NCBI GenBank assembly: GCA_020217165.1
Contig: JAIWOE010000089.1
Location: 1-14,580 of the forward strand
Source of the DNA: Desulfovibrio sp.
GTDB lineage: Bacteria; Desulfobacterota; Desulfovibrionia; Desulfovibrionales; Desulfovibrionaceae
DNA length: 14,580 nucleotides
Direction of reading: 5' to 3'
In this document: positions 6,565 through 14,006 of the stretch, piece after piece
Layout of the letters: every line of letters begins with the position of its first letter
How positions within the stretch are numbered: position 1 is the stretch's first letter
Made by a program: the position numbers and the translations under genes
Notes under the pieces: generated by a model
What the model was told of the DNA's origin: nothing
What the model saw: only the letters and a program-made list of their open reading frames with translations
Database searches by the model: none

Positions 6565-6583
6565 CTCGGCACGATCCCTGCTT
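6565..6583 (+). promoter_or_regulatory. Sigma-54 (-24/-12) promoter of flgE
   Basis: CTCGGCACGATCCCTGCTT carries GG at 6568-6569 and GC at 6580-6581, exactly 10 bases apart. It keeps the GGCACG and TGCT cores of the consensus, with C replacing T before each core. The predicted start is near 6593, about 80 bases before the flgE ATG. The rest of the 6450-6672 gap shows nothing else I can name. Confidence 0.72.
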
Positions 6584-6672
6584 TAGTGCCCGGTATCGGC
6601 AATATCTTCCCGTCCCCGCCCGCCACCCGGCGCGGGGGGACGCAGGGACGCGGCCGCCAAGGAGCATCCGCC

Positions 6673-8190
6673 ATGATGAGTTCAATGTATATCGGCGCCA
6701 CCGGGATGAAGACCCATTCCAAGGGCATGCAGGTGACCGGGAACAACATCGCCAACGTGAACACCACGGCGTACAAGAATTCCCAGATCCGCTACGCCGA
6801 CCTGATGAGCACCAACCTTGCCTCCAGCTCCACCAGCGCCACCGTGGGCGTGCCCCAGACCGGGCACGGGGTGGGCGTGCAGGATGTGGTGACCATGTTC
6901 ACCCAGGGCTCGTTCCAGACCACTACTTCCGAAACGGACGTGGCCATTTCCGGCAAGGGATTTTTTGCCGTGCGGGACCAGGCCAACAACGCCATCTACT
7001 ACACCCGGGCCGGCAATTTCGTCTTCAACAAGGACGGATACCCGGTGGATACCAACGGCTTTGCCGTGCGGGGCGTGGCCTACAACGAGGACGGCTCCCA
7101 TTCCGACGTGGTCACGGACATCCGCCTGTGGACGGATGCAAATGCAATCCCCACCCTGGCGGCCAGGAGCACCTCGGCCGTGACCCTGACCTCCAACCTC
7201 GACCGCAGCGTGCAGGAGGACGCAACCGCTCCCACCCTCGCCAGCATGCTCCAAAACTATGACGGCCTTTCCGGCGAGGAGCCCTTGTCCTCTCTGCAAT
7301 ATTCCCATGCAGACACCATCAGCGTCTATGATTCCGCCGGGGAAAAACGCACCCTGACGGTCTATTATTCCAAGGTGGGGGAAGACGCCGCCTCCGGCAA
7401 CACCATCTACGGATACGTCGCCGCCATCCCGGCCGGGGAGGACGCCTCCGCCCTGGCTGGCACCGCCGCCGCGGGCATGCTCATGTCCGGCACCCTGACC
7501 TTCAACAGCGCCGGCGAGCTCGTGGGCCAATCGGCTTACACGTATTCCGGCAGCGGGGACCCCACGGACCCCAGCACCTGGACCCTGGCGCCCCTGAGCG
7601 CAGAATCGGCCCCGTCCATGACCGCCACATTCTCCAACGGCGCCACCATGACCACCTCCCTCAATTTCGGGCTTACCAGCACCACGGGCACCTGGAACGG
7701 GGGCTCCACCCTGGCGGAGGCCGCGGCCGGCACCAACATCGCCTCCTTCGAATCCACCCGCAGCGCCAGCAGCACCACGTCCTACAACGGCTCCTCCTAC
7801 AATACGTTCCAAAGCCAGAACGGGTATGGGGAAGGCTCCCTCACCCGGGTCTATTTTGCCTCGGACGGCACCCTGGTGGGCGATTATTCCAACGGGCAAA
7901 GCGCCGACCTGTACCGCCTGCGACTTTACGACTTCACCAATGAATACGGACTGACCCACGAGGGCGGCAACCTGTACGCGGCCAACGGCTCCACCGGGGA
8001 GATCATCGAGGGCTTCCCCGGGGACAACATCTTCGGCTCTGTGTCCGGGAAATCCTTGGAGCTGTCAAACGTGGATCTGGCCTCGGAATTTGTGACCATG
8101 ATCACCACCCAGCGGGGGTTCCAGGCCAATTCCAAAATCATCACCACCACGGATACCCTACTGCAAACGGCCATCAACATGAAGCGCTAG
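6673..8190 (+). CDS. flgE: Flagellar hook protein FlgE
   Basis: The 505-residue product forms the hook, the universal joint outside the outer membrane. It is exported by the flagellar type III system, so it has no signal peptide. The N-terminal rod domain reads MYIGATGMKTHSKGMQVTGNNIANVNTTAYKNSQ. The hook-type core follows with VVTMFTQGSFQTTTSETDVAISGKGFFAV and YTRAGNF. The C-terminal domain ends SNVDLASEFVTMITTQRGFQANSKIITTTDTLLQTAINMKR, the standard rod/hook ending. The middle, about 150-430, is Ser/Thr/Gly-rich and variable, matching the D2/D3 outer domains; E. coli FlgE is about 402 residues, so these are enlarged. AAGGAG with an 8-base spacer precedes the ATG at 6673. The in-frame upstream start at 6253 is rejected because that stretch is antisense to the small exported-protein gene. 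A sigma-54 promoter lies about 80 bases upstream. Confidence 0.95.
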   Translation: MMSSMYIGATGMKTHSKGMQVTGNNIANVNTTAYKNSQIRYADLMSTNLASSSTSATVGVPQTGHGVGVQDVVTMFTQGSFQTTTSETDVAISGKGFFAVRDQANNAIYYTRAGNFVFNKDGYPVDTNGFAVRGVAYNEDGSHSDVVTDIRLWTDANAIPTLAARSTSAVTLTSNLDRSVQEDATAPTLASMLQNYDGLSGEEPLSSLQYSHADTISVYDSAGEKRTLTVYYSKVGEDAASGNTIYGYVAAIPAGEDASALAGTAAAGMLMSGTLTFNSAGELVGQSAYTYSGSGDPTDPSTWTLAPLSAESAPSMTATFSNGATMTTSLNFGLTSTTGTWNGGSTLAEAAAGTNIASFESTRSASSTTSYNGSSYNTFQSQNGYGEGSLTRVYFASDGTLVGDYSNGQSADLYRLRLYDFTNEYGLTHEGGNLYAANGSTGEIIEGFPGDNIFGSVSGKSLELSNVDLASEFVTMITTQRGFQANSKIITTTDTLLQTAINMKR

Positions 8191-8214
8191 CCATCGGGGG
8201 CAAAACCGGCTAGC
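8186..8214. repeat. Inverted repeat at the flgE stop
   Basis: GCTAGCC (8186-8192, including the TAG stop) and GGCTAGC (8208-8214) form a perfect 7-bp stem around a 15-base loop. It occupies most of the 32-base gap to the next gene. It may attenuate read-through from flgE or simply stabilise its 3' end. No T-run follows. Confidence 0.35.
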
Positions 8215-8222
8215 ATGGGCGC

Positions 8223-9278
8223 ATGAATGCGCGTCCAATGCTCACGGGGCTCTTTGCCTGGCTGGGGGTGATCCTGCTGGCAATAATGCCGGGGCACGGG
8301 GCAGCGGCAGAATCTGCCGCCCCCCTGCCCGTGGTGGAATTTCACCTGGACGGACCGGCAGCCGCTGCCTCCATGGAGTTTTCCGGCCTGGCGTGGTGGG
8401 AGGACCGGCTGGTCATGCTGCCGCAATACCCGGCACGCGCCGGGGGCTTGTATTTCGTCAAAAAGCAGTCCCTGGTGGAGCGGCTGCGGGGCAATGCCAA
8501 TGCTCCCCTCATTCCCGTGCGCTGGGAGTTTTCCGATGGCGGCCTGGCCAAGAGCATCCCGGGGTACGAGGGATACGAGGCCATCGCCTTTGATGGCGAC
8601 ACCGTGTACGCCTGCATCGAATCCCGCCACAACAAACGCATGCATGGCTGGCTCATCAAGGGCATGGTGGACCGCGAACGCAATCGCATCATCATGGACC
8701 CGGCCAGCAAGGTGCACCTGGACCCGCCGGCCCAGCTGCCCAACATGTCTTTCGAAGCCCTGTTGGTGCATGACGGCAAGGTGTACGCCTTTTTCGAGGC
8801 CAACGGCCGCAATGTCAACGCCCGCGCCCAGGTGCTGGTGTTTTCCAAGGACCTTGTGCTCACGGAGCGCCTGGGCTTCCCGGCCCTGGAATACCGCCTG
8901 ACGGACGTGACCGCCGTGGACGAAACCGGCGGATTTTACGGGCTCAATTTCTTCTGGACCGGAGAGGCGGAACTGCTGCAACCCGCAGCGGAAACCGCCG
9001 GCGGCCGGCCCAATGTCTCCACCACGGTGGAACGCCTGGTGCCCTTGCGTTTTTCGGAGAATGGCATAGAGAGGGATGGTCCGTTCCTGCCCTTTAGCGG
9101 GGGGGTATTGCCTTCCAACTGGGAGGGAGCGGCCATGCTGGAGGATTCGGGAACCGCGGGGGGCGAGGCGCGCGACGTCTCCACGGCGGGACAGGACGGG
9201 GGCGGGCCGCTTCGCGGCGTCATGATCATCACGGACAAATATCCGGCCACACGCCTGGGCTTTGTGGCGTTGCCCTAG
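8223..9278 (+). CDS. Secreted beta-propeller-like protein (phytase/esterase-like fold suspected)
   Basis: The 351-residue product opens with a signal peptide (about 1-29, hydrophobic FAWLGVILLAIM, then GAAAES), so it is likely periplasmic. The mature part carries a recurring pattern of an aromatic-E-A/G segment followed by a short strand: FSGLAWWEDRLVML, GYEAIAFDGDTVYACIES, SFEALLVHDGKVYAFFEANG, TAVDETGGFYGLNFF and NWEGAAMLEDS...GVMIITDKYP. This suggests five or so propeller blades, as in proteins annotated esterase-like activity of phytase or SdiA-regulated-like. I see no sure catalytic residues, so no reaction is claimed. A Gly/Ser-rich insert near 311-330 precedes the last strand. The ribosome binding site is poor, and ATG at 8238 is an alternative. 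It is only 32 bases after flgE and 32 before the response-regulator gene, both on the same strand. Confidence 0.8.
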   Translation: MNARPMLTGLFAWLGVILLAIMPGHGAAAESAAPLPVVEFHLDGPAAAASMEFSGLAWWEDRLVMLPQYPARAGGLYFVKKQSLVERLRGNANAPLIPVRWEFSDGGLAKSIPGYEGYEAIAFDGDTVYACIESRHNKRMHGWLIKGMVDRERNRIIMDPASKVHLDPPAQLPNMSFEALLVHDGKVYAFFEANGRNVNARAQVLVFSKDLVLTERLGFPALEYRLTDVTAVDETGGFYGLNFFWTGEAELLQPAAETAGGRPNVSTTVERLVPLRFSENGIERDGPFLPFSGGVLPSNWEGAAMLEDSGTAGGEARDVSTAGQDGGGPLRGVMIITDKYPATRLGFVALP

Positions 9279-9310
9279 CCCTGGAGCCGCAACAGAAAGG
9301 AACCACGCCC

Positions 9311-9697
9311 ATGGGCAAGAAACTGCTCATCATCGAGGACGAGCTGCACATCCGCACCCTGCTGGAACAGGCCCTGGAAGATCTGGCCGACGAGTTCGCC
9401 GTGGAAATCCTCACCGCCGCCGATGGCGAGGAGGGCATGGCGCTCATCAAATCCGAACGACCCCAGGTGGTCTTCCTGGATATCATGATGCCCAAGATGA
9501 ACGGCTATGAAGTGTGCACCGCCGTTAAGAACGACCCCGAGCTCAAAGATACCGTGGTAGTGCTGCTCACCGCCAAGGGCCAGGAGGCGGACAAGAAAAA
9601 AGGCCTGGAAATTGGCGCCTACGATTACATGACCAAGCCCTTTGACCCCGACGAAGTGGTGGATCTGGCCAAGGAACTGCTGCAGATCGTGGACTGA
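9311..9697 (+). CDS. Single-domain response regulator (CheY-like receiver)
   Basis: The 128-residue protein is a receiver domain and nothing else. The acidic pocket is E9-D10, the phosphoacceptor is D57 in FLDIMMPKMNG, the switch Thr is T87 in LLTAKG and the conserved Lys is K109 in TKPFDP. All active-site residues are present, so it should be phosphorylated by a histidine kinase, none of which is encoded here. With no output domain it must act by protein contact, as CheY or Spo0F do. AAAGGAA lies 8-9 bases before the ATG. It follows the propeller-like gene by 32 bases. The next gene encodes an EAL/GGDEF-type protein with no receiver of its own, so a functional link is plausible but unproven. 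A large hairpin follows the stop. Confidence 0.93.
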   Translation: MGKKLLIIEDELHIRTLLEQALEDLADEFAVEILTAADGEEGMALIKSERPQVVFLDIMMPKMNGYEVCTAVKNDPELKDTVVVLLTAKGQEADKKKGLEIGAYDYMTKPFDPDEVVDLAKELLQIVD

Positions 9698-9736
9698 GAC
9701 GCCCCCGCACCGCGGGTGTGTTCCGGATGTTTCCTG

Positions 9737-9773
9737 CAACACTCTCCGGTGGCCCTTGGGCCGGGGAGCGTTG
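9737..9773. terminator. Long GC hairpin after the response-regulator gene
   Basis: The outer arms CAACACTCTCC (9737-9747) and GGGGAGCGTTG (9763-9773) pair with one mismatch and one wobble. An inner GGCCC-TT-GGGCC closes the loop. It lies 40 bases after the stop at 9697. There is no T-run, so it is only terminator-like. The rest of the 9698-9951 gap shows no promoter I trust. Confidence 0.45.
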
Positions 9774-9951
9774 TGGCGTGCACTGCCCACCACTCCGGGA
9801 ATGTCCTTAGAATTTCCCGTCTCCGAATCTTCACCCATTTGTCACATCCCCTGCCCCCCCGGACCGGGCGATTCTGTGGTATCACTGTGGCGTTGTGGCC
9901 TTTGCACCACCTGCACGCTCCGGCTACGCCAGTCCCACAGGAGCCGCCACC

Positions 9952-12288
9952 ATGCGCCTTGCCAAATACCTCGCCAAGCGACTTCGCTACGTCCAGGAAC
10001 CCTCCGCCCGCATCCAGGGCGGTCGTTCTTTGGAACAGCACGTCTCTCCGGAGCAGTGGCGCCAGCTCAGGGAGCTATACCGGCGCAGCAACCTTGGCCT
10101 GGTGACGGTGGAGGTGGCCAATTACCACGCCATCTCCACCCCTGAAGACGATCACATCGGCATGGAGCTGGTGCACCTGCTGGAGAGTGACGCCCTGGCC
10201 TCCCTGCCCGGATTGTTTCCCCAGGCGCGGTTTCTGTTCTCGGCCCGGGAAGGCCTTGCCTCCTTCATGCTGTTCTTCGATATTCCGCCAGATATCGTCT
10301 CACTGGCCAACGCCGCCTTCATGTTCCGCATGCAGGCGCAGGAGCGACTGGCCATGCGCCTGCCCCACCAGCTAGCCGCCAGCTGCGATATCCACGTGGG
10401 CTATGCCTATGTGGACAGCCACGCCTCCGGCGACATGGATCGCGTGCTCCTGCGGGCATACCTGCATGCCCGCCGGCTGGGCTCTCGCCCCCGGGACGTG
10501 GCCTCGCCGCCGCTGTACAAGGAGTTCCAGTGCATTGTGGAGCGGGGCAAGGTGACCACCCTCTACCAGCCCATCCTGGACTTCGAAACCGCCCAGGTCA
10601 TGGGCTGGGAAGCCTTTACCCGTGGGCCGGAAAACACCTTCCTCTCCTCCCCTCAAATGCTCTTTCAACTGGCCAAGGAGGCCGGCTCCACCTTCCGCCT
10701 GGAAAAAGTGTGTCGGGAAAAGGCGCTCAAGGGCTTGGGGCAAATGGGCCCCAACCAGCGCCTATTCCTGAACAATCACTCCGATGAGATCGCCGATCCC
10801 AACTTCACCCCCGGCCTGCTGCTGGAGGAAATCGAGGCCTACGGGCTCAAACCCCACAACATTGTCCTGGAATTCGCCGAACGCCAGGGCTTCAAGGACA
10901 TGAATCTCTTTTTTCGGGATATCGAACGGTTCCGCGCCAAGGGATTCTCCATCGCCATCGATGACGTGGGCTCCGGCGACTCAAGCCTGCGCAACATCAC
11001 CCTCATCCGGCCGGATTTCATCAAATTCGACATCTCCCTGGTGGATGGCATAGACACCAACCCCTACCACCGCAGCATGGTGGAGACCCTGCTCTTCCTG
11101 GCCCAGCGCATCGGCGCACGCACCATTGCCGTGGGCATTGAGACGGAAACAGCCCTCAGCTCCCTGGTGTCCATGGGAGTGCATGCCGGCCAGGGCAACT
11201 GCCTGGGTGTGCCGGAGTACAAGCCCGCCTCCCCCCACATCCAACTCCCCCGCAAGACCGGCTTTACCCAGGAGGACGGCCAGTCCTGGAAATGCTCCAC
11301 CCCCATCCGGGAGCTGACCATGCCCTGCCCCACCACCAGCGGAGACAAAACTGTTCGGGAAATCAAAGAGTTGCTGGTGGATAAGCCCGCCCAGACCAGC
11401 GTGGTGGTGGTGCGCGACGGCCGGCCCTGCGGGCTGCTGATGCAGTACAACACGGACCGCCATCTCTCCACGCAATTTGGCATGTCCTTGTATTATCACC
11501 GGGAAGTCACTCGCATCATGGATCCCAGCCCCCTGGTGGTGGAGGGGGATCTGCCCATTGAAGACGTGGCCGCCCTGGCCATGGTCCGCGAATCCACCAA
11601 GGTCTACGACGACATCATCGTGGTGGACAAGGGCAAGCTCATGGGCGTGGTCTCGGTGCAGCGCATGCTGGATCAGCTGACCCAGACCCAGGTGGAACTG
11701 GCCAAGGGCGCCAACCCCCTCTCGGGCCTGCCGGGCAACGTCTCCATCGAGCGCGAAATCGAGCGCCGCCTTAAGGGCCGCATCCCCACGGCCATGGCCT
11801 ACATCGACCTGGACAATTTCAAGGTCTATAATGATGTCTATGGCTTCGAGCGCGGCGATCGCATTATCCTGCTCACAGCGGAACTCCTGCGCGAGGCGGC
11901 CAAGGCTTGCGGCGCCAGCGGGGATTTCCTGGGCCACATCGGCGGCGACGATTTTCTGATCATGTGCGACCCCAGTCGTGTCGTGCCCCTTTGCAATTAC
12001 GTGATGGAACACTTTGCCATCCGTTCAAAGGAACTGTATTCCCCTGAAGATGTCGCACGGGGCTATGTGGTGGGCAAGGGGCGAGACGGACAGACCGGGC
12101 AGTTCCCCCTTACGTCTCTGTCCATTGCCGTCATCGACTGCCCCATGGATGCCTACTTCAGCATGGAATTGCTGTCCAACCGCACTGCCGCCGTCAAAAA
12201 ACGCGCCAAATCCATTGAGGGAAATGCCCTGGTGCGAGAATCCCTGCTCGACCAAGCGTCGGGCCAGACGGCCTCCGCCGCGGCGTAA
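9952..12288 (+). CDS. c-di-GMP-family protein: EAL, CBS pair and GGDEF, with altered catalytic residues
   Basis: The 778-residue protein has no signal peptide or clear membrane segment, so it is cytoplasmic. Domain order: about 1-195, an N-terminal region that may be a degenerate GGDEF fold; EAL about 200-425; two CBS modules about 454-515 and 518-580; GGDEF about 585-730. In the EAL domain E220 (reading EAF, not EAL), N274/N275, E307, D337, D338, K358 and Q414 are in place. The AEGVE motif reads AVGIE, so its first Glu is V394. The GGDEF signature is GGDDF (664-668), with Asp for the usual catalytic Glu. The RxxD inhibitory site lacks its Arg (A655 with D658). CBS pairs often bind adenosine nucleotides. 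Together this suggests a nucleotide-sensing or c-di-GMP-binding regulator, though residual cyclase activity cannot be excluded. AGGAG eight bases before the ATG sets the start. Confidence 0.92.
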   Translation: MRLAKYLAKRLRYVQEPSARIQGGRSLEQHVSPEQWRQLRELYRRSNLGLVTVEVANYHAISTPEDDHIGMELVHLLESDALASLPGLFPQARFLFSAREGLASFMLFFDIPPDIVSLANAAFMFRMQAQERLAMRLPHQLAASCDIHVGYAYVDSHASGDMDRVLLRAYLHARRLGSRPRDVASPPLYKEFQCIVERGKVTTLYQPILDFETAQVMGWEAFTRGPENTFLSSPQMLFQLAKEAGSTFRLEKVCREKALKGLGQMGPNQRLFLNNHSDEIADPNFTPGLLLEEIEAYGLKPHNIVLEFAERQGFKDMNLFFRDIERFRAKGFSIAIDDVGSGDSSLRNITLIRPDFIKFDISLVDGIDTNPYHRSMVETLLFLAQRIGARTIAVGIETETALSSLVSMGVHAGQGNCLGVPEYKPASPHIQLPRKTGFTQEDGQSWKCSTPIRELTMPCPTTSGDKTVREIKELLVDKPAQTSVVVVRDGRPCGLLMQYNTDRHLSTQFGMSLYYHREVTRIMDPSPLVVEGDLPIEDVAALAMVRESTKVYDDIIVVDKGKLMGVVSVQRMLDQLTQTQVELAKGANPLSGLPGNVSIEREIERRLKGRIPTAMAYIDLDNFKVYNDVYGFERGDRIILLTAELLREAAKACGASGDFLGHIGGDDFLIMCDPSRVVPLCNYVMEHFAIRSKELYSPEDVARGYVVGKGRDGQTGQFPLTSLSIAVIDCPMDAYFSMELLSNRTAAVKKRAKSIEGNALVRESLLDQASGQTASAAA

Positions 12289-12577
12289 CAGCCCTCCTGC
12301 CGCCAGCCGCAGTATCCCCTGGCAATCCATACGGCCGTGACTGCCCTTCCCGCACAGGCGCCGCTTGACACTGGCTGCGAACTGTGTCGTTTATACAGAA
12401 CGTGGTGAACCCGTACGGCGCGCGACGCATCCGTCCCCAATCGGGTTCCCCCTGGGGGCAACGCAGGCCAGGCTCCGCCCATGCTGCGATGGCTGGCCTT
12501 TTACCCGCGCTTGCGGTACGATAGACCACACCATGCCATACCCGAACCACGCCACTCTTCCGGGAAGGACAGGCTCC

Positions 12578-13069
12578 ATGACGGAACAACACCAGCCTCC
12601 AAAATACGATATTCTGGCCGAGCTGCTGGGCGGCGGCAGCGACCCCTCCGACTCCCAGGAAGCCGACGACCTGAATGCCCTGCTCTACCGGGACAAAAGC
12701 GAGGTGGCCAAGCCGCAGTACCGCTCGTTCCGACTCAGCGAGGTGGACGATTCCCCTGGCCAGTACGCCCGCAATATCCTCCTGGAACTGGCAGACCCGG
12801 ACGCCGAGGAGCAGTACCGGTCCTTCCGCCTGGCCGTGCCAGCCAACAAGAAAAAAGCCACGGTCTACTTTCCGCCCAAGTTGCACAACAGACTTAAGTC
12901 TGCAAAATATCACATCAAAAAACTTGTCCCCGACGAGTACAAAAGCCAGGTCTCCATGTCGGACATCGTGGCCATCTCCCTGCGCATCGCCCTGAGGGAA
13001 TTCGAGATGAAGGGGGAATCGAGCCTCATGCTCAAGCTCATCACAAAGCATTTGAGCAAGAAGGGCTAG
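12578..13069 (+). CDS. Ribbon-helix-helix-like protein, probable partner of the ParA ATPase
   Basis: The 163-residue product begins MTEQHQPPKYDILAELLGG; GGAAGGA about 9 bases upstream supports this ATG over longer readings. The C-terminal 70 residues fit a ribbon-helix-helix DNA-binding fold: strand KKATVYFPP (92-100), helix PKLHNRLKSAKYHIKKL, and helix SMSDIVAISLRIALREFE (126-143). The acidic N-terminal half looks disordered and carries the heptapeptide QYRSFRL twice (47-53 and 79-85). The stop is 1 base from the ATG of parA, so the two are almost certainly translationally coupled. Small RHH proteins serve as the DNA-binding partner in several plasmid ParA systems (for example ParG and omega). 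By analogy this is a ParB-equivalent, but the family assignment comes from pattern, not a search. The 289-base gap upstream (12289-12577) holds no convincing promoter. Confidence 0.78.
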   Translation: MTEQHQPPKYDILAELLGGGSDPSDSQEADDLNALLYRDKSEVAKPQYRSFRLSEVDDSPGQYARNILLELADPDAEEQYRSFRLAVPANKKKATVYFPPKLHNRLKSAKYHIKKLVPDEYKSQVSMSDIVAISLRIALREFEMKGESSLMLKLITKHLSKKG

Positions 13070-13070
13070 C

Positions 13071-13937
13071 ATGGAGATCATCTGCCCGAGCTGCCGCACG
13101 CGGCAGCAGGTGGACACCGCACGGCTGCCCCCCGGGCCGGCCACCCTGCCCTGCAAACGCTGCGGCAAGCAGTTCTCCCTGGGCAGCGCCCGTTCCATCG
13201 CGGTGATGATTTCCAAGGGCGGCGTGGGCAAAACCACCACCGCCGTGCATTTGGCCGCCGGGCTGGCCCTGAACAACTTCAAAACCCTGCTGGTGGATTG
13301 CGATACCCAGGGCCAGGCAGCCTTCATGCTGGGTATTCGTCCCAACGATGGCCTAGCCAGCCTCATCCTGGGAGACGCCCCGCCAGACAAGGCCATGCTC
13401 AAGGCCCGGGAGAACCTCTGGCTGCTCAGCGGCGGCAAGTCCCTGGCCAAGGTCAAACGTCACATCACCCGCAAGGACTACGCCGGCGAAAACACCCTAG
13501 CCGAGGCCTTGCGCCCCATCGAGCGGGCCTTCCAGTTCATCATCCTGGACACCTCCCCCAGCTGGGACTCCCTGACCGTCAACGTGCTGTTTTATGCCCA
13601 GGAGCTGCTGGCACCCATTTCCCTGGAGGTCATGACCATCCAGGGTCTTGCGGAATTTTTACGGAATTTCGCCTCCTTGCGCAAACACAATCCCGCCGTG
13701 ACCCTCAAATACCTGCTCCCCGTGTTCCTCTCCAAGCCCAGCAAAAACTCACAGGCTATTCTCGAAAGCCTGGAAAAGTTTTATGGGAAGTACCTCTGCA
13801 CGCCCATCCGATATTCCCCAGTGCTGGCAGAGGCCCCGGCATATGGCATGACCGTCTACGAATACGCCGGCCGGGACGGTGTGGTGGAGGACTTCCGGGA
13901 ACTGCTGAAGGATGTATTGCACCAGGACGACTTGTAG
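13071..13937 (+). CDS. ParA-family ATPase with an N-terminal zinc ribbon
   Basis: The 288-residue protein has two parts. Residues 1-37 form an MJ0042-like zinc ribbon: CPSC (5-8) and CKRC (28-31), spaced by about 19 residues. From about 41 a ParA/MinD-type ATPase follows. It has the deviant Walker A KGGVGKTT (49-56, with the signature Lys at 49), Walker A' region LLVDCDTQGQ (D76, D78) and Walker B FIILDTSP (D160). ParA ATPases position DNA or protein cargo on the nucleoid or pole. No replication gene, parS-like iteron array or oriC feature is visible here, so this looks like an orphan ParA rather than the chromosome ParAB. It follows the RHH-like gene by 1 base. Zinc ribbons of this type occur alone or in other proteins; the fusion to ParA is unusual to me. 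Confidence 0.92.
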   Translation: MEIICPSCRTRQQVDTARLPPGPATLPCKRCGKQFSLGSARSIAVMISKGGVGKTTTAVHLAAGLALNNFKTLLVDCDTQGQAAFMLGIRPNDGLASLILGDAPPDKAMLKARENLWLLSGGKSLAKVKRHITRKDYAGENTLAEALRPIERAFQFIILDTSPSWDSLTVNVLFYAQELLAPISLEVMTIQGLAEFLRNFASLRKHNPAVTLKYLLPVFLSKPSKNSQAILESLEKFYGKYLCTPIRYSPVLAEAPAYGMTVYEYAGRDGVVEDFRELLKDVLHQDDL

Positions 13938-14006
13938 CACGGTCCTGGCGCCCCGCCCCCGCCTCGCCTTCCCCGCACCGGCTGCACCCCATACCAAAGA
14001 ACGCGC

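Noticed and set aside
6253..6672. Extension of flgE upstream to 6253
   Set aside because: The stretch is antisense to the small exported-protein gene and lacks hook-protein sequence; AAGGAG marks the ATG at 6673.
6682..7959. 425-codon minus-strand open frame opposite flgE
   Set aside because: A shadow of the hook protein gene; Gly/Val/Ala-rich translation with no family resemblance.
12365..12398. TTGACA-like -35 element upstream of the RHH-like gene
   Set aside because: No good -10 hexamer lies 16-18 bases away; TATACA is 21 bases away, too far for a normal sigma-70 promoter.
12436..12466. Short GC palindrome CCCCCTGGGGG in the gap before the RHH-like gene
   Set aside because: Too short and GC-only to separate from chance; no matching repeat nearby to suggest a parS-like or iteron array.
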